From Paenibacillus fonticola DSM 21315 (lineage in GTDB: Bacteria; Bacillota; Bacilli; Paenibacillales; Paenibacillaceae): a stretch of 64,000 bases of DNA. The notes beneath the pieces were generated by a model that was given only the letters and a program-made list of their open reading frames with translations, had not been told where the DNA came from and did no database searches. Position numbers and translations under genes: made by a program. Shown here piece after piece: positions 47,262 through 56,907 of the stretch. The first letter of the stretch is position 1. Each line of letters starts with the position of its first letter. The DNA lies in assembly GCF_000381905.1 (NCBI RefSeq), contig NZ_KB907249.1, positions 124,001 through 188,000 on the forward strand, written 5' to 3'.

Positions 47262-47735
47262 ATGGGGATGTCAGATTACTACAAAAACCTTAGAGAAAAA
47301 CTTGGGAATCAGTTATTGTTTATGCCGTCAGTAGTAGGCATTATACGGAATAAACAAGGTGAAATTCTTTTTGGCAGAAAACACAATGAGGAGAACTGGG
47401 GTTTAATTGCTGGAGCTATTGAGATAGGGGAGAACCCTGCTCAGGCAATGGTCAGAGAAGCATTCGAAGAGACAGGGCTTGATGTTGAGCCGGATCGGAT
47501 CATTGGAGTATATGGTGGAGAAGAACGACGATTTACTTATGATAACGGACATCAAGTTGAATACTTAACGATAGTATTTGATTGCAAAATCAGGGGTGGA
47601 CAGTTAAATCCATTTAATGAAGAAATGAAGGATCTTAAGTTCTTTCCTGAAGACCAGATACCACCGATTGCAAACAAATACCCAGATTACATCTTCAGTT
47701 CGGATCAAGGAGAAAGAGCACATTTTATAAAATAA
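47262..47735 (+). CDS. NUDIX hydrolase
   Basis: About 157 residues. The Nudix box is complete: GAIEIGENPAQAMVREAFEE followed by TGL. It would hydrolyse a nucleoside diphosphate linked to another group. GAGGTG at 47250-47255 supports ATG 47262, with GTG 47253 an overlapping alternative. It is an isolated gene after the decay zone, followed 26 bases later by the GyrI-like gene. The substrate cannot be told. Confidence 0.9.
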   Translation: MGMSDYYKNLREKLGNQLLFMPSVVGIIRNKQGEILFGRKHNEENWGLIAGAIEIGENPAQAMVREAFEETGLDVEPDRIIGVYGGEERRFTYDNGHQVEYLTIVFDCKIRGGQLNPFNEEMKDLKFFPEDQIPPIANKYPDYIFSSDQGERAHFIK

Positions 47736-47761
47736 TTTGATTGGAAAGGAAGGCATTTATC

Positions 47762-48238
47762 ATGCAAAGACAAAAACTTGAGAAATTTAAATCTGAATTA
47801 ACAACACGGGAATATTCGTTGATCGGTCAGAGCATTACAGCTAATTTTCCGAGTGGATTTCCTGACGCTGCCCTGAAAGTACAGTTGGAGTTCGTTGAAA
47901 GAAGAAGTGAAATTATAAATTCCAAGGACAAGGAAGTATTGCTCTCACCGTATATGTGTAATGGAATTATTGCTACATATTTTGCTTGTTTGGAAGTCAG
48001 TGATTTGACCGATATTCCGGAAGGGATGATTGGATTCACTATGCCTGCCCAAACCTATGCAAAGATTAATTGTACAAACAAATCGATTGGCGAGGCGTAC
48101 GATAGGATTTTCAAATGGATGAGTGAGAAAGGGTATGTTCAGAGATTTCTAGAAAACACGTTCCCAATAGAGATTTTTTACTTTGAAGAGAATGTGGAAG
48201 AAGAAGATGTTGAAATTCTAATACCGATCAGAACTTAA
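47762..48238 (+). CDS. GyrI-like/AraC effector-binding domain protein
   Basis: A 158-residue stand-alone protein resembling the small-molecule-binding domain of AraC-type regulators and GyrI. Supporting blocks: LTDIPEGMIGFTMPAQTYAK (the pocket strand) and AYDRIFKWMSEKGY, then PIEIFYFE with an acidic stretch and IPIRT at the end, typical of the domain's last strands. No DNA-binding region. GGAAGG at 47748-47753 favours ATG 47762 over TTG 47741. It may bind a hydrophobic cation or drug. Confidence 0.75.
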   Translation: MQRQKLEKFKSELTTREYSLIGQSITANFPSGFPDAALKVQLEFVERRSEIINSKDKEVLLSPYMCNGIIATYFACLEVSDLTDIPEGMIGFTMPAQTYAKINCTNKSIGEAYDRIFKWMSEKGYVQRFLENTFPIEIFYFEENVEEEDVEILIPIRT

Positions 48239-48281
48239 ATCCTTAAGGCGATGACATTGCAACAACCAGGAGGAAGTGCTT

Positions 48282-48507
48282 ATGCTATACGATTTACAGG
48301 GTGAATCAACCATGTCACCTATTGTAGGAATCCTATACTCTGCTGTAAAAGAGAATAACCAACGACTACAACTCATCACTGAAGGCATGCCACTCAGCAA
48401 CCATTCGATGGGGAATATGGCATATTGCTGATCATAGTCGTTATCATCAGGCTCACATTAATCAGCTTAGAACATGGTATAGAGAAAACAATACAATACA
48501 TATTTAA
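48282..48507 (+). pseudogene. DinB-family protein with internal deletion
   Basis: AGGAGGAAG precedes an intact DinB-like start, MLYDLQGESTMSPIVGILYS and LQLITEGM. After about 40 residues the frame jumps to the family's C-terminal end, HIADHSRYHQAHINQLRTWY (in another frame), ending at 48507. The middle ~80 residues, including metal-ligand histidines, are missing. Confidence 0.65.
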
Positions 48508-48637
48508 TTTACCGATAAAATTGGAAGTCGGTGGTCAAGTGTGAAGATAAGGGAAGCAGAACTTTAAAGTTATTTCGACTCAGACAACACGTGACTATCA
48601 CTTTGTGTAAAATGGTTATTTTGAGGAGGATTAACGG

Positions 48638-49012
48638 ATGCTGGTACCGCAGCTTTATTTAAACGGCGCTTGTTCTGAAGCTATCGAGCTTTATAAGAAG
48701 ACCTTTGGATCAGAAGTTGACAGTATTATGTATGACCCTGAACAGGAGCCTGAAAAGTTTGTTATTCACGCGGAAATGCATATTTTGGGCACTAGGATAA
48801 TGTTAAGTGATTATGGTGGGTCTATAGAGACATCAACTGACTCCACTATGGAAATAGTCGCAATTTTTCATAACGAGCAATCATTACGAGAGGCTTATCA
48901 AATAATTAATGTAGAAAGTAAAACGATCACTCCAATTGGACCCATATTCTTCAGTCCCTGTTTAGTATCCTTTATTGATAAGTTTGGAGTTAGATGGTGC
49001 TTTATGGTGTAA
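48638..49012 (+). CDS. VOC-superfamily (PhnB-like) protein
   Basis: A 124-residue PhnB-type glyoxalase-fold protein. It begins MLVPQLYLNGACSEAIELYK, has HAEMHILGTRIMLSD, and ends DKFGVRWCFMV, the standard layout of this group. GAGGAGG precedes the ATG. Function of PhnB-like proteins is generally undefined. It stands alone before a Cof-type phosphatase. Confidence 0.85.
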   Translation: MLVPQLYLNGACSEAIELYKKTFGSEVDSIMYDPEQEPEKFVIHAEMHILGTRIMLSDYGGSIETSTDSTMEIVAIFHNEQSLREAYQIINVESKTITPIGPIFFSPCLVSFIDKFGVRWCFMV

Positions 49013-49048
49013 GGGAGTGTGATGCAAAGACCATAGGAGGTGTGAAAT

Positions 49049-49906
49049 TTGAGTAAAATATTCATAACAGATCTAGATGGCACTCTATTAAGATCCGATC
49101 AAACGATGTCTGACTTTACGGTTCATGTTCTAAATTTTGCTATTCAGGAAGACTACATTATTAGTTTTGCTACCGCCAGAGGGTTAATAAGTGCATATAG
49201 TGTAGTTTCTGATATCGCGTGGAAGCATCCAGTCATTTTATATAATGGTGCACTACTATTTGATGTTATTAACAACAAGGTGATCGATGGATATTTTTTG
49301 GACACTGATTTGACAAACGAGATCATACATAGAGGCAACAAACATGGTTGTTCACCTTTTTACTTTTTATTGGACTCTACGAATAAAGAACGTGTATATC
49401 ACGAGAAATTAACTTCATTCGGTATGATTGAGTTCCTAAAGAGCCGTACCAATGATCCAAGGTTCATGGAAGTGGGTGAACTTGAATCGTCCGATGATGA
49501 AAGGACATTAGCTTTGACGTTTATTGGTGAGCTGGATGATTTATTGCCGCTTAAAGAAGAAGTTAGCTCTGTATTAGGGGATAAGGTAAACCTCCATATT
49601 ATGAAAGACTATTATATTGAAAATCAATACTTTCTTGAATTCAGTCATCCACTTGCTTCAAAATGTGAAGGTTTAAAAATGTGGGCAAAGCATATGAATG
49701 TAGAAATTAAGGATATTTGTATATTTGGCGATAATCTCAATGATTTAGGACTATTTGAGGTTGGTGGCCAGAAAATAGCAGTGTCTAACTCGCATGCAGA
49801 CATTTTGAGAATTGCAGATACGGTCATTGAAAGTAATAATGAAGATGGCGTGGCCAAATTTATAAAGGAATGTTTGATGGCGCGCGGGGACTTTGCTCAA
49901 TCATGA
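49049..49906 (+). CDS. Cof-type HAD-superfamily phosphatase
   Basis: A 285-residue IIB-type HAD hydrolase. The nucleophile motif is DLDGTLLRSD near the N-terminus, motif II lies in SFATARG, and the metal-binding loop is IFGDNLNDLGLFE. A cap domain sits between. TTG start with GGAGG upstream. Members dephosphorylate sugar phosphates, FMN or pyridoxal phosphate; which one is not readable. Confidence 0.93.
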   Translation: MSKIFITDLDGTLLRSDQTMSDFTVHVLNFAIQEDYIISFATARGLISAYSVVSDIAWKHPVILYNGALLFDVINNKVIDGYFLDTDLTNEIIHRGNKHGCSPFYFLLDSTNKERVYHEKLTSFGMIEFLKSRTNDPRFMEVGELESSDDERTLALTFIGELDDLLPLKEEVSSVLGDKVNLHIMKDYYIENQYFLEFSHPLASKCEGLKMWAKHMNVEIKDICIFGDNLNDLGLFEVGGQKIAVSNSHADILRIADTVIESNNEDGVAKFIKECLMARGDFAQS

Positions 49907-50131
49907 AAGAAACTCAGACAACTAGCGACATAACCTCGTATGGTTTATATTACAAAAGGCTCATATATGGTCACAGGAAGCAGGTTGGAAACCAAGACAG
50001 TCAGATTTGTAGAACTGTCGAAGGTGGCTAAGACACCTACTAGCTCGGCATTCCTGCAGCGGGGCTAATTATGGTTGACAGTGAAAGTGATGATGACGAG
50101 GAAACCTGGGAAGTCATAACCAAATAGCAGT
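49907..50131 (+). other. Gap with short unassigned frames and a repeat trace
   Basis: CAGACAACTAGCGACATAAC near 49914 resembles the start of the hairpin repeat at 47132. An open frame at 49940-50068 (42 residues) and a short acidic frame at 50074-50127 lack ribosome binding sites and are not recognised; they may be parts of one decayed gene. Confidence 0.3.
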
Positions 50132-50172
50132 AAGCGGCTGGTTACAACAAGAACCAGTCGCTTATTTTTTTA
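50132..50172 (+). terminator. Strong rho-independent terminator
   Basis: AAGCGGCTGGTT (50132-50143) pairs with AACCAGTCGCTT (50152-50163) with one G-T pair, followed by ATTTTTTT. Confidence 0.85.
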
Positions 50173-50252
50173 TCCTCTTATCTGTCAAGCGGGGGAACGT
50201 CTTCATTACTATTTTTTTTCATTTGATCTCCCTGTCATATCCTATGTTTCTA

Positions 50253-50282
50253 ATGACTTCAAGTTTTCGTCAAGTATATAAT
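50253..50282 (+). promoter_or_regulatory. Candidate sigma-A promoter of the LuxR-type regulator
   Basis: ATGACT (50253-50258) and TATAAT (50277-50282) are 18 bases apart and lie 56 bases before the start codon. Confidence 0.4.
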
Positions 50283-50337
50283 GTTATTTAAAAGGTGAAC
50301 ATATTAAATTTTTATTAAAAAAGGAAGTGATCGTGCG

Positions 50338-52905
50338 ATGATTATCACTACCAAATTACATATTCCGCGAGCGCGGACTGAGCTTATTACGCGTTCTCGT
50401 CTCATTCATCGTCTGCATGAAGGATTAAACCATGTGCTGACCTTGGTTACAGCGCCAGCCGGATACGGCAAAACAACGCTGCTCAGCGAGTGGTCGACGA
50501 CGATGGAATGTCCGGTCGCCTGGGTATCGCTGGACCAGGGAGATAACGATCGCATACGCTTCTGGGCGCATACGATTGCAGCGCTCAAACAAGCTTACCC
50601 GGCTTTCGACGAACAGGCCGTACTTCGCTTTGCCGCGGAAGACGCACTAGGCAATTCGTTAGTTGCTGCGCTCGTGAACGGGTTGCATCGCTTATCACAT
50701 ACGGTCGTGCTCGTATGGGATGATTTCCACCATATCGAGGATCCGGCGATCCAGAAGGGAATTGTGTACTTGCTAGATCGCCTTCCGCCCCATGTTCATC
50801 TCTATATTGCAAGCCGAATCCAACCGGCACTGCCTCTATCCAGATTGAGGGTGGAAGTTGGGCTGAATCGGATTGATGCGAACGAGCTCCGCTTCGTTTC
50901 GGAAGAAACGTCCGAATTTTTCTTGAAATGCGGCGGTGTGAAATTGTCCGGCAAAGAAGCATCTGCCGTACAGCAGCAAACCGAAGGATGGATAGCCGCG
51001 ATGCGCTTGATGGTCTTATCCTTGCATGATAATGCCGATCCTGTAAAGATTGTTTGCAGAACGACGGGAACGGATCGCGACATAGCTGATTATTTTTTCG
51101 AAGAAGTGTTATCCCAGCAGCCTGAGACGATGATGCAATTTCTTCTTCAAACGTCAATATTAGAACGTATGACAGGCGAACTATGTATGGCAGTAACCGG
51201 AATTTCCGAGAGCGCCGCGTATTTGCAGCGGTTGGAACAGGAAAGCTTGTTTCTTGTGCCTTTGGACGAGCGCCGGGAATGGTACAGGTACCATCATCTG
51301 TTTCAGCAATTTTTGTCAGCACAACTGAAAATACGGGAACCGCAGCGGTGGAAGGCACTTCACCTTGCGGCGGGTAGGTGGCTTGAAGAGAATGGCTATA
51401 CGCGTGAAGCGGTAGATCATTATTTGGCAGGGGAGGGTTTTGTATCTGCGCTTTCGTTGTTAGAAGTCATTGCGCCGGAGCTAATGATCAATGAATGGAC
51501 GACGCTATTTACGTGGCTAAGCGCTATTCCTGATCCGCTGTTTTTGGCTAAGCCGAGGATGCTGCTGACCAAGCTTGCTGCACAGTATTTAGCCGGGCAG
51601 ACTGAAGCGGCCACAGACGGATACTGGCAGGTAGTTCGCGGGCTGGAAGAGGGCGCATCGTCCGTTTATCCTGATGAAAGTGGGATGCTGCAAGCCGGAC
51701 TGGCTTTTCTAGCCGCATTTCGCACGTTTTTAGACAGGGATTTTGAGTATGCCGTCCAATATTCGAAGGAATACGTGGAGAGACATCCGGTAGGCGATTT
51801 GTTTATTGGGTTTGGAAGCGGCCAGGATGGCTATCATCCAGTGTGGGATGTTTATGTATCGGATGATAGTCTTCGATTAGCAGATCAGGTCCTGACACCC
51901 TTGCTGTCCCTTTGGTCCGAAACCCGAAATGTGTACTTTATCGCTCATTTGTGCATTGATATTGGAAAATTGCAGTATGAACGCAATCGTCTGGACGAAT
52001 CGGAGAAGTATATGCGAATAGCGCACGATATCGGAAGCTCGCATGACAATTTCAGCCTGCTGACCATCGCAACGCTCTGGCTAGCGCACATCTCTGCTGT
52101 AAAAGGAGACATGAAGACTGCACAAGTAATGATGCATAAGATCACCCAACAATCGGCATTGCAAGCAAGTCCACAGTTGACCGGGAAAGTCGCATGGTTT
52201 TCAGCGCTCCAGGGCAGAGTACTAGGAAAAGAGCGGCTGGTGAGACAATGGCTGAGAACGAGCGATCTACGAGCCGAGGATGAAATTCCCTTATCGATGA
52301 TTAAGGAATACGATTTGCTCGCTTGCTTCCTGGCAGAGCAGGGAAAGACCGATGAAGCCGTTGCTTTATTGGAGCGGCTCCTCTTTATTGCCAGTGAAGC
52401 AGGAAGGCATAGTGATAAGATCCGGTTTCTCGTTCATAAGAGCATGGTTCTTTCCTTTCGGGGCGAGCTTGTGCATAGTATGGATGTATTGGAAGAAGCG
52501 CTCGCGTTGGCATGGCCGGAAGGATACATCCGCACTTTTGTAGATGAGGGAGCGCCGCTCGGACAATTGTTGGAACAATATATGAAACTGCGTCAAAATC
52601 AACATCGCCGCCCTGCCAGGAAGGTTCCTTTGTCTTACGTGAAGCGGCTGTGGCGACTCATTTTCCAATTCGATAGACGGATCGATGATTTAGTTCCAGA
52701 AGAAGGAAATATACCTGCTTTAACAGCAAAAGAACAAATTGTGCTTCGTTTAATGGAAACAGAGATGTCAAACAAAGAAATTGCCCACAATCTAAATGTG
52801 TCTCTCGCAACTGTCAAAACGCATATTCATAACATTTATAACAAACTGCAGGCCAAAGACCGTTTGCAAGCGCTGGAACGTGCCAGAACACTAAAGTTGT
52901 TCTGA
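50338..52905 (+). CDS. MalT-like (LAL-type) LuxR-family transcriptional regulator
   Basis: An 855-residue STAND-class regulator. N-terminus: ATPase with Walker A APAGYGKTT and the Walker B region VVLVWDDFHH. The middle carries a winged-helix part and a long helical TPR-like sensor. C-terminus: LuxR helix-turn-helix with LTAKEQIVLRLMETEMSNKE, IAHNLNVSLATVKTHIHNIY. Such proteins activate genes when ATP and an inducer are bound. Codons are visibly more GC-rich than in the surrounding decay region, so it may have a different history. No obvious target lies next to it; sequence on both sides is degraded. Confidence 0.93.
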   Translation: MIITTKLHIPRARTELITRSRLIHRLHEGLNHVLTLVTAPAGYGKTTLLSEWSTTMECPVAWVSLDQGDNDRIRFWAHTIAALKQAYPAFDEQAVLRFAAEDALGNSLVAALVNGLHRLSHTVVLVWDDFHHIEDPAIQKGIVYLLDRLPPHVHLYIASRIQPALPLSRLRVEVGLNRIDANELRFVSEETSEFFLKCGGVKLSGKEASAVQQQTEGWIAAMRLMVLSLHDNADPVKIVCRTTGTDRDIADYFFEEVLSQQPETMMQFLLQTSILERMTGELCMAVTGISESAAYLQRLEQESLFLVPLDERREWYRYHHLFQQFLSAQLKIREPQRWKALHLAAGRWLEENGYTREAVDHYLAGEGFVSALSLLEVIAPELMINEWTTLFTWLSAIPDPLFLAKPRMLLTKLAAQYLAGQTEAATDGYWQVVRGLEEGASSVYPDESGMLQAGLAFLAAFRTFLDRDFEYAVQYSKEYVERHPVGDLFIGFGSGQDGYHPVWDVYVSDDSLRLADQVLTPLLSLWSETRNVYFIAHLCIDIGKLQYERNRLDESEKYMRIAHDIGSSHDNFSLLTIATLWLAHISAVKGDMKTAQVMMHKITQQSALQASPQLTGKVAWFSALQGRVLGKERLVRQWLRTSDLRAEDEIPLSMIKEYDLLACFLAEQGKTDEAVALLERLLFIASEAGRHSDKIRFLVHKSMVLSFRGELVHSMDVLEEALALAWPEGYIRTFVDEGAPLGQLLEQYMKLRQNQHRRPARKVPLSYVKRLWRLIFQFDRRIDDLVPEEGNIPALTAKEQIVLRLMETEMSNKEIAHNLNVSLATVKTHIHNIYNKLQAKDRLQALERARTLKLF

Positions 52906-53347
52906 GTCGTTCCTCTTTTTTTGTATAAATTATCTCAATCTTTTTGCTCTTTGCTACAGATAGGGTTGATCATAACCGAAAGGGAAGTGTGTACAGTAAA
53001 TTGGATGAAAATATTAAGAGATAAACTTAGGGGGTATTGTATGAGATGGATTCATTGGGAAGAAGCGTAGACAATCATACAATGTAATACGGGGAGAGGC
53101 CTAGTGAGGTTGTGCATCATTTTTTTGCTGTTTATGCAGTTGTTTCTGCTTATGGTACCAGAAAGACTAGATGAAATTTAACTGCTTGCAGTGCATTCCG
53201 TTAAGTAGATTAGGGATGATTTTACTCGTGGGGCTAACAAAATAAAGGAAATAGTAATTTGACAAGGAATAACAATATTGTAGGTTTATTCACACTTCGG
53301 GCCATACAGCCCATAGTTCGGCAGAGGTTAGTAGATTCGGCAATATT
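52906..53347 (+). other. 442-base stretch without a recognisable gene
   Basis: Only short frames are open here and none is recognised. It begins with a T-rich run after the regulator stop that could end transcription. It may hold decayed gene debris. Confidence 0.5.
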
Positions 53348-53488
53348 ATGGATTTAAGGGCAATTGTAGGTTCTAGACCTTTAATTATGGTAGGGGCTTG
53401 CGTGTTAATATTCAATAAGGATAGAGAGTCGCTTCTTCAAAGGAGAACAGACACAAATGATTGGGGAACTATAGGCGGTCTGAACTGA
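53348..53488 (+). pseudogene. NUDIX hydrolase, N-terminal fragment
   Basis: The frame reads MDLRAIVGSRPLIMVGACVL and QRRTDTNDWGTIGG, the typical start of a NUDIX protein up to just before the Nudix box, then TGA at 53486. The box itself (GxxxxxExxxxxxxREUxEE) is absent. The following ~190 bases contain no clear continuation. Confidence 0.65.
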
Positions 53489-53680
53489 AATATTTTTCTT
53501 TGAGCCAACCGATCGTAAATATAAATCCATTTACAGAACATTATCTTTGAAAAGCAGGATACATCACGGAGTGGTAAAGTAATATGACTTCAGTTATGGG
53601 AATGAATCGGCTTCAGGCAAGGCCTGTTTGTTTATATAATTTTGTTGAAATACAACACCACTACAGATTGGATTGATAAT

Positions 53681-53914
53681 ATGAGTAATATTGATAAACG
53701 AAATAGGTTTAACGAAGAAGTCTTCACCTATAAGAGAACGAAAGATAATAAAGTTTTTATTTATTGGATGGGGAAGCAAGTTACTATACTTACTGGCAAG
53801 GCGAGCGATAAATTTTTAAAAGCGATAGAAGGTAAAAATCATTTGGAAATCCAGTTAGTTCTAGCTAAATTGACAGGAAATTTTAAACGTGGAAATGAGA
53901 AAGACGGTAAATAA
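53681..53914 (+). CDS. Small conserved-type hypothetical protein, 77 residues
   Basis: Begins MSNIDKRNRFNEEVFTYK and contains VFIYWMGKQVTILTGKASDK and AKLTGNFKRGNE. I recall this type of small basic protein from Bacillales genomes, without assigned function; a database search would confirm. No good ribosome binding site is seen before ATG 53681, and the frame is open to 53642. Confidence 0.6.
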   Translation: MSNIDKRNRFNEEVFTYKRTKDNKVFIYWMGKQVTILTGKASDKFLKAIEGKNHLEIQLVLAKLTGNFKRGNEKDGK

Positions 53915-53916
53915 AT

Positions 53917-54043
53917 GTGGAAACCATAAGGAAGACATTTTCAATTACGATCGAAGAAGCTTGGAATCTCATCACACATAAAGGATAGAATACATGGTTA
54001 GGTGAAACTCTTCTTTTAGTATGCATATGGGTCAGAAATATAT
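53917..54043 (+). pseudogene. SRPBCC (AHSA1-like) N-terminal fragment
   Basis: The frame reads VETIRKTFSITIEEAWNLIT, then a TAG stop at 53986, and NTWLGE in the same frame, which resembles the first strands and helix of an SRPBCC domain. It then loses similarity. It starts 2 bases after the previous stop. It is not the other half of the fragment at 46785, as far as I can tell. Confidence 0.45.
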
Positions 54044-54096
54044 GACGAGTGAGGGGATTTCGGGGGAAATACGGGTTGTGAAGCAGTATCAGCTGG

Positions 54097-54638
54097 GTGA
54101 TTTACTTAGTGAGGCATGCGGAATCTCCTTATGTCGCTGGAGAAGAACGATCAAGAGGATTATCCACTAAAGGGAAAGCAGACGCGCTTAAAGTTAGAAC
54201 GATACTACAGAATACCAGCATAGATGTTTTTGTATCCAGTCCCTATGAAAGGGCTATTCAAACTATAAGGGATGCTACCGGAAATCATGACATTGAAATA
54301 TTTGAAGACCTGAGAGAAAGACAAATTGGAACAATACCTGATCATAAATTTAAAGAAGCAAAGTTAAGGTATATCAGGAATTCGATTTTTCTTTCCTATA
54401 AGGTGAATCTTCAATAAGTGCTCAACAAAGAGCGATCAAGACATTTATAGATTTACTCAAAACGTATGAAGGAAAGAACATTGTAATTGGCACTCATGGA
54501 GATATAATGACGCTGATTCTGAATTGTTTTGATAAATCGTATAATTATGAATTTTGGAAATCAACTACAATGCCTGATATTTATAGACTTGAATTTCAAG
54601 GAACTGACTTGATTAATGTAACAAGAGAGTGGAAGTAA
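54097..54638 (+). pseudogene. Histidine phosphatase (phosphoglycerate mutase-like), frameshifted
   Basis: The first part reads IYLVRHAESPYVAGEERSRG with the catalytic RHAE, then SSPYERAIQTI. Near 54360-54415 the frame is lost: KVYQEFDFSF continues in another frame and meets a stop, and GESSISAQQRAIK resumes. VIGTHGDIMTLIL, with the second catalytic His, follows, to a stop at 54638. At least two lesions separate the two active-site halves, so a working enzyme is unlikely unless the sequence contains errors. Confidence 0.75.
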
Positions 54639-54681
54639 TATAGGCGTTTCCGGAGTACAAAAAAAATGGAGGTTGGGCTTT

Positions 54682-55653
54682 ATGAAACGGTTTATGATCA
54701 CAATGACATGTGTGATAATTTGCACGATGTGTTTCAGTCTCTCGGCATTTGCGGCCAAAGAAATTAAAATTATAGTGAAAAATACACAACTGCGACCGGA
54801 TAGCGCCCCAGTAATCATTCAAGGCAGGGTGATGGTTCCGCTTCGAGCCGTCTCTGAGGCTCTTGGTGCCTCAGTCGAGTGGAATAAACAAACGAAAACA
54901 GCTGCTATTTCCAAATGGTCTCAAAAGGCTTGGCTAACCGTTGGTAAAAAAACAGCATTGGTCACATATGGACTGTTCGAGCCAGAGGAAGTTCCATTAG
55001 ATACTTCAGTCAAGTCGCTCAGTAACCGCGTGTACGTTCCTTTGAGATTTATAGCAGAACAATTTGGCTACAACGTAAACTACGCCAACAATACCGTTTC
55101 TATTCAATCCCCGTTGAATGAGGCTCAGCGGGCCAAGCTCTATTCGGGCGACTTGTCGGTAAGCAGACAAATAGCCATAGATACAGCATACAATGGCCGT
55201 AATTATAGGCATACACCGTTAAAAACGTTACACCCGTATTTAGATTACAGCACGGCATTTCTGTTTCCCGAGGGAGAGGCGCTGCGGTTTTTCGTTATTG
55301 AAGGAGATGAAACTATAACATTGTTCGAATATGAGGATGATTTTCTGGTTGCTACTTGGCAGGCTCATTTCGAAGAGATAGGTTTAGATGTTTTTCAACA
55401 GCTGATTGGTGATCGACTCAAAGACCGCACTGGACCTACACCGAAAATAGGCAAGCCCTTTCTCTATTATTTAGAAAATCCTTTCGGAGGAAGCAATCGT
55501 AAGGAATCAGGGCACATTGATACGGATGGCTCTTATACTCTAATTGGCTACAACAACCAGTCAGGCGGAGGCCCGATTGAAGAGTTTGGAACGGTATCAC
55601 TCGTGCTGCCTAATGAAGTTCGGAAGGAAAGCTTAGAGATACCACATAACTAA
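54682..55653 (+). CDS. Secreted stalk-domain protein (copper amine oxidase N-terminal-like)
   Basis: A 323-residue exported protein. The signal peptide is MKRFMITMTCVIICTMCFSL with likely cleavage after SAFA. Residues ~30-140 form a Cu_amine_oxidN1 stalk domain, with GRVMVPLRAVSEALGASVEW and NRVYVPLRFIAEQFGYNVNY, a cell-wall-associated module common in Paenibacillus. The remaining ~180 residues are not recognised. GGAGG at 54668-54672 fixes ATG 54682. Probably stands alone. Confidence 0.85.
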   Translation: MKRFMITMTCVIICTMCFSLSAFAAKEIKIIVKNTQLRPDSAPVIIQGRVMVPLRAVSEALGASVEWNKQTKTAAISKWSQKAWLTVGKKTALVTYGLFEPEEVPLDTSVKSLSNRVYVPLRFIAEQFGYNVNYANNTVSIQSPLNEAQRAKLYSGDLSVSRQIAIDTAYNGRNYRHTPLKTLHPYLDYSTAFLFPEGEALRFFVIEGDETITLFEYEDDFLVATWQAHFEEIGLDVFQQLIGDRLKDRTGPTPKIGKPFLYYLENPFGGSNRKESGHIDTDGSYTLIGYNNQSGGGPIEEFGTVSLVLPNEVRKESLEIPHN

Positions 55654-55779
55654 GGAAATGGAATGGAGACTTATGAGATGAGATTGCAAACAGACCCTAT
55701 CAAATAATTGCTTGAAGCGGTGCATTAAAAACATTAAGATAAGATCAGAATTATACTTAGGGTTGGGGGGATTCGTATA

Positions 55780-56652
55780 ATGAAGATATTGGTTACTGGT
55801 GCAACAGGAAAGCTAGGGACAAAAATTGTTGAAACCTTATTGAATTCAGTACCTGTGGATCACCTGGCCGTAAGTGTCCGCAACCCCGAGAAAGCTGAAG
55901 GATACCGAGCTCGGGGTGTGGAAGTACGCCAAGGCGATTTTGACCGTCCAGAAACGTTGGAGTCTGCATTTGCTGGTATCGACCGCTTATTAATAATTTC
56001 CGCGGACGGAGATAATGAAACTCGAATTCGGCAGCACAGCAACGCGGTTGCAGCAGCTGAACGCGCTGGAGTTAAATTTATAGCATATACCAGTTTAGCC
56101 AATGCAAAAGAAAGCAATATGTTCCTGTCTCCGCCACATAAGGCAACAGAAGAGGCCATTTTAGAAACAGGAATTCCATACTCCTTCCTGCGGAACAACT
56201 GGTATTTGGAAAATGAGATTTCAAGCATTCAAGGAATTATGGCCGGGGCTCCTTGGGTAACATCAGCGGGTTCCGGTAAGGTCGGATGGGCCCTGCAGCA
56301 GGAATATGCAGAGGCGGCCGCGGCGGTACTAGCTAATAACGGTCACGAGAATACGATCTATGAACTTTCAGGCGAGCTCATGACGCAGGAACAATTCGTC
56401 TCAGCCCTCAGCGATGTTTTAGGCAAGGAAATACCTATACAACAGGTTGACGACGCTGCTTACGCTAATATCATGAAAAGTGCGGGCGTTCCGGATTTTC
56501 TTATTCCGTTTCTCGTAAGCATTCAACAAGGCATTCGAGTAGGCGGGTTAGAGGTTAAAAGCAATGATTTCGAGAAATTGCTTGGCCGTCCGGCTACCCC
56601 AGTCCATGAAGCTTTAGCTCAAGTCGTCAACGGCATAACAAGTGCCATGTAA
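55780..56652 (+). CDS. NmrA-like NAD(P)H-dependent oxidoreductase (QOR2 type)
   Basis: A 290-residue SDR-type protein. The nucleotide-binding motif is LVTGATGKLGTKIV, followed by AVSVRNPEKAEGYRARGVEV and the NmrA-like SFLRNNWYLENE. It resembles quinone oxidoreductase 2 (QorB/YtfG). It has GGGGGG upstream of ATG and a repeat-type hairpin terminator behind it. Such enzymes reduce quinones or act as redox sensors. Confidence 0.9.
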   Translation: MKILVTGATGKLGTKIVETLLNSVPVDHLAVSVRNPEKAEGYRARGVEVRQGDFDRPETLESAFAGIDRLLIISADGDNETRIRQHSNAVAAAERAGVKFIAYTSLANAKESNMFLSPPHKATEEAILETGIPYSFLRNNWYLENEISSIQGIMAGAPWVTSAGSGKVGWALQQEYAEAAAAVLANNGHENTIYELSGELMTQEQFVSALSDVLGKEIPIQQVDDAAYANIMKSAGVPDFLIPFLVSIQQGIRVGGLEVKSNDFEKLLGRPATPVHEALAQVVNGITSAM

Positions 56653-56730
56653 GTTCGCGTTGTTATGAGATTCCCACTACAAGCTTTAGCTTACATTCTA
56701 GTTAAATAAGCATGGAAAAGTTATGAGTCA

Positions 56731-56773
56731 AATGACCCAGCCAAGATGAGAGCAATCTTGGTTGGGTCATTTT
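56731..56773 (+). repeat. Intergenic hairpin repeat, copy 2 (likely terminator)
   Basis: AATGACCCAGCCAAGAT (56731-56747) pairs with ATCTTGGTTGGGTCATT (56755-56771) with one G-T pair, followed by TTTGTATTT. It shares the GACCCAGCC arm and AGAGCNATCT loop with copies 1 and 3. Confidence 0.75.
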
Positions 56774-56907
56774 GTATTTCTTCAAATGATCTTCTAAGAA
56801 TGATAAGTAGTACATACATGTGTTAAGTATTTTTTTGATTCAAATAACATAGATATTCAATTATGAAGGATATTCAGTTGAATAAGTGATGCTGAGAGGT
56901 AAAAAAT

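Noticed and set aside
50585..51358. 257-codon minus-strand open frame within the MalT-type regulator
   Set aside because: Antisense shadow of a GC-richer gene; composition and lack of motifs argue against coding.
53589..53642. Short frame YDFSYGNESASGKACLFI as a conserved gene end
   Set aside because: Too short and without a recognisable upstream part; left as unassigned debris.
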